Shown piece after piece: positions 24,916 to 33,861 of a stretch of 64,000 nt of DNA (position 1 is its first letter; each line of letters begins with the position of its first letter). A model generated the notes under the pieces. The model made no database searches and was not told where the DNA came from. It worked only from the letters and a program-made list of their open reading frames with translations. Origin of the DNA: Georgenia_B sunbinii (GTDB taxonomy: Bacteria; Actinomycetota; Actinomycetes; Actinomycetales; Actinomycetaceae); assembly GCF_036421855.1 (NCBI RefSeq), contig NZ_JAZGOK010000005.1; one strand, given 5' to 3'. The translations under genes were made by a program, and so were the position numbers.

Positions 24916-26655
24916 ATGGCCGTGACCGTTGCCGAGCACCTCGTCCGTCAGCTCCGGGATGCCGGGGTGAGCCGCATCTACGGGATCGTCGGCGACTCCC
25001 TCAACCCGGTGGTCGACGCGGTGCGCCGCACCGACGGCATCGAGTGGGTGCACGTCCGCCACGAAGAGGCGGCCGCGTTCGCCGCCGCCGGGGAGGCCGA
25101 GGTCACCGGCCGGCTCGCCGTCTGCGCCGGCTCCTGCGGCCCGGGCAACCTCCACCTCATCAACGGGCTCTACGACGCCAACCGCTCCCGGCTGCCGGTG
25201 CTCGCCATCGCCTCGCACATCCCCACCGCCGAGATCGGCACCCAGTTCTTCCAGGAGACCCACCCCGACCGCCTCTTCACCGAGGCCTCGAGCTACTCGG
25301 AGATGATCTCCTCCGCCGCGCAGCTGCCGCGGGTCACCCGCACTGCGATCCAGCACGCGCTCGGCACTCCCGGCGTCGCCGTGCTCACCCTGCCCGGCGA
25401 CGTCGCCGACCTCGAGGTGGACGACGACGCCCCCGCCCTCAACCCCGCCACCCGCCCCGCGGTGCTCACCCCGGCCGTCGAGGACGTCGCCGCGCTGGCC
25501 GAGGCCATCAACGACGCCAAGAAGGTCACGCTATTCGTCGGCGCCGGGGCAGCCGGCGCCCGTGACGAGGTGCTCGGGCTCGCCGACGTCATCGGCTCGC
25601 CGGTGGGCCACTCGCTGCGCGGCAAGGAGATCATCCAGTACGACAACCCGTTCGACGTCGGGATGTCGGGCCTGCTCGGCTACGGCGCGTGCCAGGAGGC
25701 GATGGAGTCGGCCGACCTGCTCGTGCTCGTCGGCACCGACTTCCCCTACAACGAGTTCCTGCCCGACGACGTCCGCACCGCCCAGATCGACATCGACGCC
25801 CGGCACCTGGGCCGCCGCACGCGCCTCGACGTCCCGGTGCACGGCGACGTCGGCGCCACCGTCCGGATGCTGCTGCCGCAGCTCGCGCCGAAGAAGAGCC
25901 GCCGGTTCCTCAAGGACATGGTCAAGAAGCACGACAAGCTCATGACCAAGGTGGTCGGCGCGTACACGACGAAGGTCGACACCATCCGCCCGATCCATCC
26001 GGAGTACGCGGCGGTGCTGCTCGACGAGGCCGCCCCGGCGGACACGGTGTTCACCGTCGACACCGGGATGAACAACGTGTGGGCCGCGCGCTACCTCACC
26101 CCCAACGGCCGCCGCCGGGTGATCGGCAGCTTCCTGCACGGCTCGATGGCCAACGCGCTGCCGCACGCCATCGGCGCGGCCTTCGCCGACCCCGACCGCC
26201 AGGTGGTCGCGCTCGCCGGCGACGGCGGGCTCTCGATGCTCCTCGGGGAGCTCATCACGCTGCATCGCTACGAGCTGCCCGTCGTCGTCGTGGTGTTCAA
26301 CAACGACTCGCTCGGGATGGTCAAGCTGGAGATGCTCGTCGAGGGCATGCCCCACCACGCCACCGACTCCCCCGCCGTCGACTACCACCAGGTCGCGCTC
26401 GCCCTCGGGATCCCGGCGATGCGGGTGGAGGACCCCAAGGAGCTCCCCGACGCGTTCGCCGAGGCCTTCGCCCGGCGCGGGCCGGTGCTCGTCGAGGTGA
26501 TCACCGACCCGAACGCGCTCTCGCTGCCGCCGTCGATCACTGCCGGCCAGGTGCGCGGCTTCGCGACCGCGATGACCAAGCAGATCTTCGGCGGCGGCTC
26601 CGGCGAGGTGATGGCGATGGCCCGGTCGAACCTGCGCAACATCCCCCGGCGCTGA
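24916..26655 (+). CDS. poxB: pyruvate dehydrogenase (quinone) / pyruvate oxidase
   Basis: A 579-residue thiamine-diphosphate flavoenzyme that converts pyruvate to acetate and CO2, passing electrons to the quinone pool at the membrane. The N-terminal domain begins MAVTVAEHLVRQLRDAGVSR and includes VRHEEAAAFAAAGEAEVTG with the catalytic Glu. The C-terminal TPP motif is GDGG at about 434, ending in VVFNN. The length and the EIGTQFFQETHPDRLFTEAS block are characteristic of PoxB rather than acetolactate synthase. GAAGGAG lies 5 nt before the ATG. It is monocistronic and 82 nt after the PAAR gene, unrelated to the CIS. Confidence 0.93.
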   Translation: MAVTVAEHLVRQLRDAGVSRIYGIVGDSLNPVVDAVRRTDGIEWVHVRHEEAAAFAAAGEAEVTGRLAVCAGSCGPGNLHLINGLYDANRSRLPVLAIASHIPTAEIGTQFFQETHPDRLFTEASSYSEMISSAAQLPRVTRTAIQHALGTPGVAVLTLPGDVADLEVDDDAPALNPATRPAVLTPAVEDVAALAEAINDAKKVTLFVGAGAAGARDEVLGLADVIGSPVGHSLRGKEIIQYDNPFDVGMSGLLGYGACQEAMESADLLVLVGTDFPYNEFLPDDVRTAQIDIDARHLGRRTRLDVPVHGDVGATVRMLLPQLAPKKSRRFLKDMVKKHDKLMTKVVGAYTTKVDTIRPIHPEYAAVLLDEAAPADTVFTVDTGMNNVWAARYLTPNGRRRVIGSFLHGSMANALPHAIGAAFADPDRQVVALAGDGGLSMLLGELITLHRYELPVVVVVFNNDSLGMVKLEMLVEGMPHHATDSPAVDYHQVALALGIPAMRVEDPKELPDAFAEAFARRGPVLVEVITDPNALSLPPSITAGQVRGFATAMTKQIFGGGSGEVMAMARSNLRNIPRR

Positions 26656-26766
26656 GCCGCTTCGAAGCACCCACCGCCTCGACACGCCGACGCCTGGTCG
26701 CTCCCGTTGCGCGCGAACTGTGGTACGGGCCACACTGGGGATCTGCCTACTGTGTGAGGTGAGGTC

Positions 26767-27456
26767 GTGGAACCCCAGATCCTGCCCCTCCTGTCGCGAG
26801 GGAAGCACCGCAGTCCGAGACGAGGCGCCTGCTTCATGGAGCTCGCGTCCTACCTCGCCGGCGAGCGGTGGAGCGACCGGCCGGCGTGCACCCACCCGCT
26901 GCTCGCCCACCTGGCGAGGCTGGTGAACGACCTCACCGACGACCAGGACCGCCCCCGGCTCGCGGTGCTCATCCCCTCGGTCATCGGGCTCAGCAGCACC
27001 GACCCGCACTGGGACGACGAGCTCACGCTCCTCGCCGCGAGCCGCGCCATCCCGGTGGTGAGCGAGCACCACCAGCGGGCGCTCGCCGTCGGCGTCCTCG
27101 CCTGCGAGCGGAGCCGGGCGGCCCGTGCCGGGTCGTCGCAGATCGAGCTGCACCCCGCGAGCCGGCGCGCGTTCGAGCAGGCGCCGCTCGCCGCGGCGTG
27201 GGCGCGGGAGTTCGTCGACGCGGTGCACCGGGTGCGGCCCGGCGACGGTGGGCACCCGGGCGACACGATCGTCGAGATCGCCACCGTGGGGCTGGCCCGC
27301 GCGTGCATCACCGACCCAGCCGGCGAGCTGCGCCGGCTGCTCACCGACGCGATCACGATCTGCGAGCACCTGGCCCAACGCGAGGCGGCTGCCACGCCCG
27401 CGCTGGCCCCGGAGTCGTGGCAGGAGGTCTGCCGGCCGGCGCCGGTGGCCACCTGA
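26767..27456 (+). CDS. conserved actinobacterial hypothetical protein
   Basis: A 229-residue protein whose N-terminus (MEPQILPLLSRGKHRSPRRG, then ACFMELASYLAGERWSD) is a well-conserved signature in actinomycetes. Later parts read HPLLAHLARLVNDLTDD and AIPVVSEHHQRALAVGVLAC. No catalytic motif or membrane segment is visible, and function is unknown. The start is GTG at 26767, with GTGAGGT just before it. It converges with the alcohol dehydrogenase gene across a perfect hairpin. Confidence 0.8.
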   Translation: MEPQILPLLSRGKHRSPRRGACFMELASYLAGERWSDRPACTHPLLAHLARLVNDLTDDQDRPRLAVLIPSVIGLSSTDPHWDDELTLLAASRAIPVVSEHHQRALAVGVLACERSRAARAGSSQIELHPASRRAFEQAPLAAAWAREFVDAVHRVRPGDGGHPGDTIVEIATVGLARACITDPAGELRRLLTDAITICEHLAQREAAATPALAPESWQEVCRPAPVAT

Positions 27457-27460
27457 CGCT

Positions 27461-27492
27461 CTGCCGGGCCCGGCCTGGGCCGGGCCCGGCAG
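27461..27492. terminator. bidirectional hairpin terminator
   Basis: A perfect 15-bp inverted repeat, CTGCCGGGCCCGGCC and its complement, separated by TG, sits exactly between the converging genes ending at 27456 and 27509. There is no clear T tract, as is common in GC-rich actinomycetes. Confidence 0.7.
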
Positions 27493-27508
27493 CGCCTCGT
27501 CGCGAGCC

Positions 27509-28564
27509 TCAGCGGCTGATGGCCAGCTTGAGCGCCTTGGTCTCCGCCGCCCGGGAGAAGGTGTCGTAGGCCGACATGATGTCGTCGAGCTTGAACCGGT
27601 GGCTGACGAACTTCTCCGGCGTGAGCTTGCCCTGCGCGACCAGCTTGAGCAGCATCGGCGTCGTCGTGGCCGACACCAGACCGGTGGTGATCGCGATGTC
27701 CTTGATCCACAGGTCCTGCAGCTTGAGCTCCACCGACGTGCCGTGCACGCCGGCGTTGGCGACCGTGCCGCCGGGCCGGATGACGCTGACGCACATCTCG
27801 AAGGTGGCCGGGATCCCGACCGCCTCGATGGCGGTGTCGACGCCGAGACCGTCGGTCATCGCCATCACCTGCTCGCGCCAGTCGGCGTCGCCGCTGTTGA
27901 CCGCGTCGGTGGCGCCGAAGGTCTGGGCAACCTCCAGCCGGTTCGCGTCGAGATCCACCGCGATCACCCGTGAGGCGCCGTAGAGCCCGGCGGTCATGAT
28001 CACCGACAACCCGACCGGGCCGGCGCCGACCACCACGACGACGTCGCCGGGCTTCACCCGGCCGTTGCGGACGCCGATCTCGAAGCCCGTCGGCATGATG
28101 TCGGAGAGCATGAGGCCGGCCTCGTCGCTCACGCCCTCTGGGAGCTTGTGCAGCGAGTTCTCCGCGAACGGCACGCGCACGTACTCGGCCTGGGTGCCGT
28201 CGATGAGGTGGCCGAAGATCCAGCCCACGCCCTCCGCGCCCTCGGCAGCGAGGCAGTGGGAGGGCAGCCGCTGCTGGCAGTACGAGCAGGAGCCGCAGGA
28301 CGAGACGCAGGAGATGATCACGCGGTCACCGACGGCGAGCCGGCTCACCGCCGAGCCGACCTCGGCGACGGTGCCGACGCCCTCGTGGCCGAGGATGCGG
28401 CCGTCGGTCACCGCCGGGACATCGCCCTTGAGGATGTGAAGATCGGTGCCGCAGATGGTGGTGGTGTCGACCTGCACGATGACGTCGGTGGCGTCGATGA
28501 TCTGCGGGTCGGGAACCTCCTCCCAGGCCTTGTTGCCTGGGCCGTGGTAGACGAGTGCCTTCAT
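27509..28564 (-). CDS. zinc-dependent alcohol dehydrogenase (MDR family)
   Basis: A 351-residue medium-chain dehydrogenase. It starts MKALVYHGPGNKAWEEVPDP. Catalytic zinc ligands are in CGTDLHILKGD (Cys) and GHEGVG (His-Glu). The structural zinc lobe CGSCSYCQQRLPSHC has four cysteines. The Rossmann motif is VVVVGAGPVGLSVI. The similarity to class III-like 'IIDATDVIVQVDTTTICGTD' zinc ADHs suggests oxidation of short alcohols or aldehydes with NAD; substrate is not defined. The ATG at 28562-28564 has AAGGAGG upstream; an in-frame start at 28669 would add 35 residues with no homology. Confidence 0.9.
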   Translation of the reverse strand: MKALVYHGPGNKAWEEVPDPQIIDATDVIVQVDTTTICGTDLHILKGDVPAVTDGRILGHEGVGTVAEVGSAVSRLAVGDRVIISCVSSCGSCSYCQQRLPSHCLAAEGAEGVGWIFGHLIDGTQAEYVRVPFAENSLHKLPEGVSDEAGLMLSDIMPTGFEIGVRNGRVKPGDVVVVVGAGPVGLSVIMTAGLYGASRVIAVDLDANRLEVAQTFGATDAVNSGDADWREQVMAMTDGLGVDTAIEAVGIPATFEMCVSVIRPGGTVANAGVHGTSVELKLQDLWIKDIAITTGLVSATTTPMLLKLVAQGKLTPEKFVSHRFKLDDIMSAYDTFSRAAETKALKLAISR

Positions 28565-28696
28565 GGTGAGCCTCCTTGGTCGGTACCGCCGTTCGGCGTC
28601 CCCCCGGGATCCGGCTCGGGTGCCCCACGCTACTGGCCCCGGCCGCCGTCGTCCTGGGACCAACGGCACAGCTCCGACGACCCTTCGGCCGCCGGG

Positions 28697-29938
28697 CTAC
28701 TCCTCCTGCAGCGTGCCCGCCGCCTGCTGGGCCCGTCGCTCCCGGTGCAGCGCGCCCCGCAGCAGCAGCGCGAGCCCGAGCGCGAGGAAGGCGGCGACGA
28801 TCGTCACCCGGTAGGCGTGGTTGTAGCCGCCGGCGTCGGCGAGCTGGCCGGCGATGCTCGAGCCGAGCGCGTAGCCGAGCGACGTCGCGGCGGCGAGCAC
28901 CATCATCGCGGCGCCGAGGCGCCGCGGTTCGATGACCCGCTCGCAGGCGGAGAACAGCGTGATCATGTACGGCGCCACCACCACGCCGAGGACGAGGAGG
29001 ACGACGGCGAGCCCGCCGAGCCCGCCGACCAGCAGCAGCGGCAGGGACAGCAGCGCCAGGCCGCCGGCGAAGACCGGCAGCCGGTCGGCCAGCCGGAAGC
29101 GGGACGGCAGCGCGGCCAGCGACAGCCCGGCGACGACGCTGCCGATCCCCAGCAACCCGTGCATCAGCCCCGCGAGACCGGGCTCGCCGGCCTCGGTGGC
29201 CAGCGCCGTCGTGCCGGTCTGCACCGAGCCGAAGATGACACCGACCATCAGCTGCCCGGCGGCGAGCCCGACGAGCAGCGGGCGCAGCAGCCGGCCGGTG
29301 AGCGCGGGGCCCTGGCCGCGGTGCCCGGGGACGGCGTCGGCGCTGGGGTGGAGCGCGAACCACAAGCCGAAGACCGCGAGCATGACGGCGGCGAGCACGA
29401 TGGCCCCGGCCGGCGAGAGGAGCGCGGCGATGGTCCCGACGATCGCCGGGCCGAGGACGAACGACGCCTCGTCCGCGGAACCCTCGTAGGAGAACGCCGC
29501 GGAGACCAGCCGGAAGCGGTCCTTGCCGGAGGTCGCGGCCAGCTCGCGCCACCGCACCCGTGCCAGCGTGCCGACCTGCGGCACGAACATGCCAGCGACG
29601 CCGCTGACCACGGCGAGCAGCTGCCAGGGCACATCGGCGGCGGAGAGCACGACGAGGGCGCCCAGCGCCAGCGAGCCGACCACGGACTGCACGAGCAGCA
29701 CCGGCCGCTGGCCGATTCGGTCGGTGAGCGCGCCGGCGATCGGCGAGGCGATCGCGTTGACGACCGCGAACGCGCCGGCGGCCGCGCCACCGGCGCCGAA
29801 GCTGCCGGTCACCCCGGCGACGAGCAGCAGGGTGCCCATCTGGCTCATCGCCAGGGGCAGCCGCGCGAGGAACGCGATGACGACATAGGTGGGACCGGTG
29901 AGCGAGAACAGGCGCCGGTAGGAGGACAGAGCGGACAA
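28697..29938 (-). CDS. MFS transporter (probable exporter)
   Basis: A 413-residue major facilitator superfamily protein with about 12 hydrophobic segments (for example PTYVVIAFLARLPLAMSQMG, LLLVGGLGGLAVVLLVLGVV). The loop after TM2 holds the family motif as ALTDRIGQRP. Such actinomycete MFS proteins often act as drug or metabolite exporters; substrate is unknown. The start appears to be TTG at 29936-29938 with GGAG 6 nt upstream; no ATG or GTG with the right frame lies closer. It is separated by 132 nt from the alcohol dehydrogenase gene downstream. Confidence 0.87.
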   Translation of the reverse strand: MSALSSYRRLFSLTGPTYVVIAFLARLPLAMSQMGTLLLVAGVTGSFGAGGAAAGAFAVVNAIASPIAGALTDRIGQRPVLLVQSVVGSLALGALVVLSAADVPWQLLAVVSGVAGMFVPQVGTLARVRWRELAATSGKDRFRLVSAAFSYEGSADEASFVLGPAIVGTIAALLSPAGAIVLAAVMLAVFGLWFALHPSADAVPGHRGQGPALTGRLLRPLLVGLAAGQLMVGVIFGSVQTGTTALATEAGEPGLAGLMHGLLGIGSVVAGLSLAALPSRFRLADRLPVFAGGLALLSLPLLLVGGLGGLAVVLLVLGVVVAPYMITLFSACERVIEPRRLGAAMMVLAAATSLGYALGSSIAGQLADAGGYNHAYRVTIVAAFLALGLALLLRGALHRERRAQQAAGTLQEE

Positions 29939-29998
29939 TGCATCTCCACGTCGGGGTTGACGAGAAGCGCTCCTCCCACCCCGGAAGCGCTGCCGACC

Positions 29999-31039
29999 CT
30001 AGATTGTCCGCTCATCGTATCGGAGCGGCGGGCCGGTCCCGCCGGAGGTGAGCACCTTCACCACCTCGTGCGTCGGCCAGCACAGCCGGGCTGCGAGAGC
30101 TGCGGCGTCGGCGTCCTCGCCGAGCTCGGCGGCCGCGTGCGCGACGAGCGCGAGCCGCAGCCGGTGGTCGCGGCGCCGGCGGCGGACGGCACCGGCGAGC
30201 AGCCCGTGGCTGGGCGAGGCGAGCAGCACCAGCAGGAAGATCGCCCCGACGACGGTCGCCATCATCCCGGCGATGGACGCGTTCGTCAGCACCGCGAGCA
30301 GGTAGCCGACCACCGCCGCGAGCAGCCCGACGGCCACCGCGATCGCCATCATCCGGCCGAGCCGCTCGGTGAGGAGGTAGGCGGTGGCCGGCGGCCCGGC
30401 GAGGAAGGCGACGACGAGGATGGCCCCGACCGAGTCGAACGCGCCGACCACCGTCACCGAGAGCACCGCGGTCAGCAGGTAGTGCACGAGCACCGGTGAC
30501 AGTCCGATGACCGCGGCGAGCGCCGGGTCGAAGGTCGCCAGCTTGAGCTCCTTGAACAGCAGCAGCACGAAGCCGCCGACGACGACCGTCACCGCGCCCA
30601 TCGTCCACCAGGACCGGGGGCCGAGAACGGTGTCCCCCACGGCCACCACCTGGAGGGGGGTGAACGCGATCTCGCCGTAGAGGACGTGCTCGAGGTCGAG
30701 GTGGACGTTGCCGCCGTACCGCGCGATGAGCAGCACCCCGAGCGCGAACAGCGCGGTGAAGACGATGCCGATCGACGCGTCCGCCCGCACCCGTCCGCTA
30801 CGCTGCAGCGCCTCGACCGCGGCCACCGTCACCAGCCCGAGCACCGCGGCGCCGGCGATCGCCGACAGCGAGCCGAGGGACCCGGTGAGGAAGAACGCGA
30901 GCACGATGCCGGGCAGCGCGGCGTGGGAGATCGCGTCGCCGAGCATGGTCATCTGCCGCAGCACGAGGAAGGACCCGAGCAGCGCGCAGGGCACGACCAC
31001 GAGCACCGCGGTCACCAGGATCGTCAGGTGCACGCTCAT
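29999..31039 (-). CDS. Mn/Zn-type ABC transporter permease 2 with C-terminal winged-helix-like tail
   Basis: A 346-residue ABC-3 family permease for divalent metal uptake. It begins MSVHLTILVTAVLVVVPCAL and has about 8-9 membrane segments (FLVLRQMTMLGDAISHAALP is the conserved cytoplasmic loop region). After about residue 285 a charged cytosolic tail (RRRRRDHRLRLALVAHAAAE to the end KVLTSGGTGPPLRYDERTI) resembles a winged-helix, as found in some TroC/MntC-type permeases. The ATG overlaps the first permease stop by 4 nt (ATGA, 31036-31039). It is the last gene of the four-gene metal transporter operon. Confidence 0.9.
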   Translation of the reverse strand: MSVHLTILVTAVLVVVPCALLGSFLVLRQMTMLGDAISHAALPGIVLAFFLTGSLGSLSAIAGAAVLGLVTVAAVEALQRSGRVRADASIGIVFTALFALGVLLIARYGGNVHLDLEHVLYGEIAFTPLQVVAVGDTVLGPRSWWTMGAVTVVVGGFVLLLFKELKLATFDPALAAVIGLSPVLVHYLLTAVLSVTVVGAFDSVGAILVVAFLAGPPATAYLLTERLGRMMAIAVAVGLLAAVVGYLLAVLTNASIAGMMATVVGAIFLLVLLASPSHGLLAGAVRRRRRDHRLRLALVAHAAAELGEDADAAALAARLCWPTHEVVKVLTSGGTGPPLRYDERTI

Positions 31040-31902
31040 GCCGGGCTCCCGGTGCGGCGCCGGCGGTGGGTGCCCGCGGCCGCCGAGACGAGGAAGATCG
31101 CGGTGGCGATGAGCACGATGACCGGGCCGGTCGGGAGGTCGGTCGCGGTGGCGCTCACCAGCGCGCCGCTGACGCCGGCGACGGCGCCGAGGCCGGCGGC
31201 GAGCACCATCATCGTCGCCAGCCGCTGGGTCCACTGCCGCGCCGCGGCCGCCGGCGTGATGAGCATCGCCGCCATGAGGACGACACCGACGGTCTGGATC
31301 CCGATGACGATCGCCACGACGAGCAGCGCGGTGAGCAGCAGGTCGAGGCGGCGCACCGGGTAGCCGACCGCGCGGGCGAAGCCGGGGTCGAAGGAGACCA
31401 GCTTGAGCTCCTTGTAGCAGGCGAGGACGACCGCGAGCGCCGCCGCCGCGACCACCACCATCGCCTGGACATCGGCGGCGACGATGGTGGCGGCCTGGCC
31501 GAAGATGAACCGGTCGATGCCCGACTGTCCGGCGGTGCCCGCCGCCGCGAGGTAGGTGAGCAGCACGGTGCCGGCGCCGAAGAACACCGAGAGCGTGATC
31601 GCCAGCGCCGCGTCCTGCTTGATACGGGTGCGCCCGACGACCACGAGCACGAGGACGGCGGCGATCGCGGCGGAGACGGCGGCGCCGGCCATGAGCACCG
31701 GGGTGCTGCGGGTCTGGGTGAGGAGGAAGGCGAGTGCGACGCCGGGGAGGGTGGCATGGGCGAGCGCGTCGCCGAGCAGGCTCTGGCGGCGCAGCACCGC
31801 GAAGCTGCCGAGCGCCCCGCTGAGCACCCCGAGCACCGCGGCGCCCAGCGCCACCGTCCGCAGCGTGTAGTCGCCGAGGAACGACCCGAGCAGCTCAACC
31901 AT
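31036..31902 (-). CDS. Mn/Zn-type ABC transporter permease 1
   Basis: A 288-residue ABC-3 family permease, MVELLGSFLGDYTLRTVALG at the start and SFAVLRRQSLLGDALAHATLPG as the conserved motif region. It forms the transmembrane channel with the second permease, as in Tro/Yfe-type systems that have two non-identical permeases. Its start overlaps the ATP-binding gene by 8 nt (31895-31902) and its stop overlaps the next start by 4 nt. Confidence 0.9.
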   Translation of the reverse strand: MVELLGSFLGDYTLRTVALGAAVLGVLSGALGSFAVLRRQSLLGDALAHATLPGVALAFLLTQTRSTPVLMAGAAVSAAIAAVLVLVVVGRTRIKQDAALAITLSVFFGAGTVLLTYLAAAGTAGQSGIDRFIFGQAATIVAADVQAMVVVAAAALAVVLACYKELKLVSFDPGFARAVGYPVRRLDLLLTALLVVAIVIGIQTVGVVLMAAMLITPAAAARQWTQRLATMMVLAAGLGAVAGVSGALVSATATDLPTGPVIVLIATAIFLVSAAAGTHRRRRTGSPA

Positions 31903-32845
31903 CGTCGTCCGTTGTTTCGTCGGTGGCGCGGCCGTAGGTGCGGGCGGTGTTCTGCGGGGTGAAGGTGGTGGCGGTCGGCCCCGCGGCGACGAGGTGGTGG
32001 TTGAGCAGCACGACGCTGTCGAAGTAGTCGGCGACCGAGGCGAGGTCGTGGTGGACGACGACGACGGTCCGGCCCTCGTCGCGCAGCTCGCGCAGCACGT
32101 CGATGACGGCGCGCTCGGTGACGTAGTCGACCCCGGCGAACGGCTCGTCGGCGAGGTAGAGCGGGGCGTCCTGGGCCAGCGCGCGGGCGAGGAACACCCG
32201 TTGCTGCTGGCCGCCGGAGAGCTGGCCGATCTGCCGGTCGGCGAGGTCCGCGATCCCCACCCGCGCCAGCGCACGCTCGGCGATCCTGCGCTGCTGGGCT
32301 CCCGGGCGTCGCAGCCAGCCGAGCCGGCCGTAGGTGCCCATCTCGACGACGTCGCGCGCGTCGGTCGGGAAGTCCCAGTCGACGCTGCTGCGCTGCGGCA
32401 GGTAGCCGACCAGGTGGCGGGCCTGATCGATCGGCCGGCCGAAGACCGTCACCCGGCCGGCGACCGGGGCCAGCTGGCCCATGATCACCTTGAGGAGCGT
32501 GGACTTGCCGGCACCGTTGGGTCCGACGATGCCCACGAGCCGGCCACGGGGCACCTCGAGCGAGACGTCCCACAGCGCGGGCGTCTCGCCGTAGGCCGCG
32601 GTGACACCGTGCACCAGCAGCGGCTCCCCGTCGTCGGCCGGCGGGGCAGCGGCGTGAGGGCGTCCCCGGAGCCTCCGGCGACGCGTTGACAATCCCGCTG
32701 TCGAGGACAATCCCGCTGTCGGCGACAATCCCGCTGTCGAGGACAATCCCGCTGTCGGCGAAGGGGGTGGGGCGGGGTTGCCCGTGGACAATCCCGCTGT
32801 CGGCGAAAGTGATGGCTCTGGAGCGGGGCAGGGGTCGGTGGTCAT
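31895..32845 (-). CDS. Mn/Zn-type ABC transporter ATP-binding protein with repeat-bearing N-terminal extension
   Basis: A 316-residue ATPase. The ABC domain runs from about residue 75 (LLVHGVTAAYGETPALWDVS), with Walker A GPNGAGKST, signature LSGGQQQR, Walker B LYLADEP and an H-switch VVVVHHD. The first 60 residues are unusual: repeats of TAGLS(S/P) encoded by five copies of a 15-bp sequence. The start at 32843-32845 is supported by its 4-nt ATGA overlap with the binding-protein gene; without the extension the protein would have the normal length of about 250 residues. Confidence 0.9.
   Translation of the reverse strand: MTTDPCPAPEPSLSPTAGLSTGNPAPPPSPTAGLSSTAGLSPTAGLSSTAGLSTRRRRLRGRPHAAAPPADDGEPLLVHGVTAAYGETPALWDVSLEVPRGRLVGIVGPNGAGKSTLLKVIMGQLAPVAGRVTVFGRPIDQARHLVGYLPQRSSVDWDFPTDARDVVEMGTYGRLGWLRRPGAQQRRIAERALARVGIADLADRQIGQLSGGQQQRVFLARALAQDAPLYLADEPFAGVDYVTERAVIDVLRELRDEGRTVVVVHHDLASVADYFDSVVLLNHHLVAAGPTATTFTPQNTARTYGRATDETTDDDG
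32688..32801. repeat. five-copy 15-bp repeat GACAATCCCGCTGTC
   Basis: Identical copies at 32688-32702, 32706-32720, 32724-32738, 32742-32756 and 32787-32801. The first four are spaced exactly 18 bp apart and the fifth is 45 bp on, so all keep the reading frame of the ATPase gene. Each copy has inverted arms GACA/TGTC. It could be an expanded palindromic repeat of chromosomal type that happens to be translated. Confidence 0.8.
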
Positions 32846-33798
32846 GGTGCTCCGAGGGCGGTGGCGATGGTGTCGGCGTTGGCGCGGAGCATCCCGGCGT
32901 AGGTCTCCGCGGGGGTGCCGGCGGGGCCGAGGGCGTCGGAGTACAGCCCGGCCTCCGGCACGGTCACCTGCCAGCCGCGGTCGGCGGCCGCGGCGCGTAC
33001 CGCGTCGATGCCGGCCGGTGAGACGCTCGACTCGGTGAACAGCGCCGGGACCTGCCGGCGCACGAGCAGGTCGGCGAGCTCGCGGAGGTCGCGGATGCCC
33101 GCCTCGTCCTCGGTCGACAGCCCCTGGACGCCGAGCACCTCGAGGTCGTAGGCACGGCCGAGGTAGCCGAACGCGTCGTGGGAGGTGACGAGCACCCGGG
33201 CGTTCGTAGGGACCCCGGCGAGGCGCTCCTCGGCGTACTCGTCGGCGGCGCGCAGGTCCGCGGTGTACCGCGCCGCGCCCTCCTCGAACGCGGTGCGGTG
33301 CTCGGGCCGCAGCGCCGCGAGCTCCTCGACGACGGGGTCGCCCACCTGCACCCAGAGGTCGGGGTCGAACCACACGTGCGGGTCGGCGTGCTCCCGGCCG
33401 TCCTCGGTGGCCGGCTCGCCGGTGGGGTCGAGCAGCTCGGCGGTGGGCAGCGCGTCGGTGAGCGCGAGGGTGTGCTCCAGCGCCGGCCCCTCGAGGATCT
33501 CGGCCATCCGCCCCTCGAGGAACAGCCCGTGGTGCACGACGACGTCCGCCTCCACCAGCGCACGGACGTCCCGCTGCGTGGCGCGGTACAGGTGCGGGTC
33601 GATGCCTGGGCCCATGAGTGCGGTCACCTCGACGTGCTCACCGCCCACCGACCGCACGAGGTCGGCAGCCTGCGTGGTGGTCACCGTCACGCGCAGCTGG
33701 CCGGGCGCGCCGGCCGTTCCGCCGCCGCCGGCACACGCTGCCAGCGCCGCCAGCAGCGCGGCGCTCAGCGCGATGCCCGCGAGTGATGACGGCCGCAC
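32842..33798 (-). CDS. Mn/Zn-type ABC transporter substrate-binding lipoprotein
   Basis: A 318-residue cluster-9 (ZnuA/TroA-type) binding protein. The N-terminus has a lipoprotein signal ending LAACAGGGG (Cys about 22). Metal-ligand regions are visible: MGPGIDPHLYRAT (His), VHHGLFLEG (His), DPHVWFDPD (His/Asp region) and TESSVSPAG. The length and histidines fit Mn2+/Zn2+ capture. The start is GTG at 33796-33798, close to a GGAGG sequence. It leads the operon, followed by ATPase and two permeases with overlapping genes. The upstream dyad at 33809-33828 may bind a metal-responsive repressor. Confidence 0.92.
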   Translation of the reverse strand: MRPSSLAGIALSAALLAALAACAGGGGTAGAPGQLRVTVTTTQAADLVRSVGGEHVEVTALMGPGIDPHLYRATQRDVRALVEADVVVHHGLFLEGRMAEILEGPALEHTLALTDALPTAELLDPTGEPATEDGREHADPHVWFDPDLWVQVGDPVVEELAALRPEHRTAFEEGAARYTADLRAADEYAEERLAGVPTNARVLVTSHDAFGYLGRAYDLEVLGVQGLSTEDEAGIRDLRELADLLVRRQVPALFTESSVSPAGIDAVRAAAADRGWQVTVPEAGLYSDALGPAGTPAETYAGMLRANADTIATALGAP

Positions 33799-33808
33799 CA
33801 GACCTCCG

Positions 33809-33828
33809 AAGTTCGTACGCCCTAACTT
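33809..33828. promoter_or_regulatory. candidate metalloregulator operator
   Basis: The 20-bp sequence AAGTTCGTACGCCCTAACTT has inverted ends AAGTT/AACTT, ending 11 bp upstream of the binding-protein start. It is AT-rich compared with surroundings. DtxR/MntR-type or Fur-type control of the metal transporter is a plausible inference. Confidence 0.4.
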
Positions 33829-33861
33829 TCAGTCGAAGCATAGCCGAACTCCGCGTCGAGA

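Noticed and set aside
27461..27492. Recombination or attachment site from its perfect palindrome
   Set aside because: No integrase or mobile gene is near; position between converging stops fits a terminator.
32688..32801. Iterons of a replication origin or a CRISPR array
   Set aside because: The repeats are 15 bp with 3-bp gaps, inside a coding gene in frame, with no spacers, cas genes, DnaA boxes or rep gene nearby.
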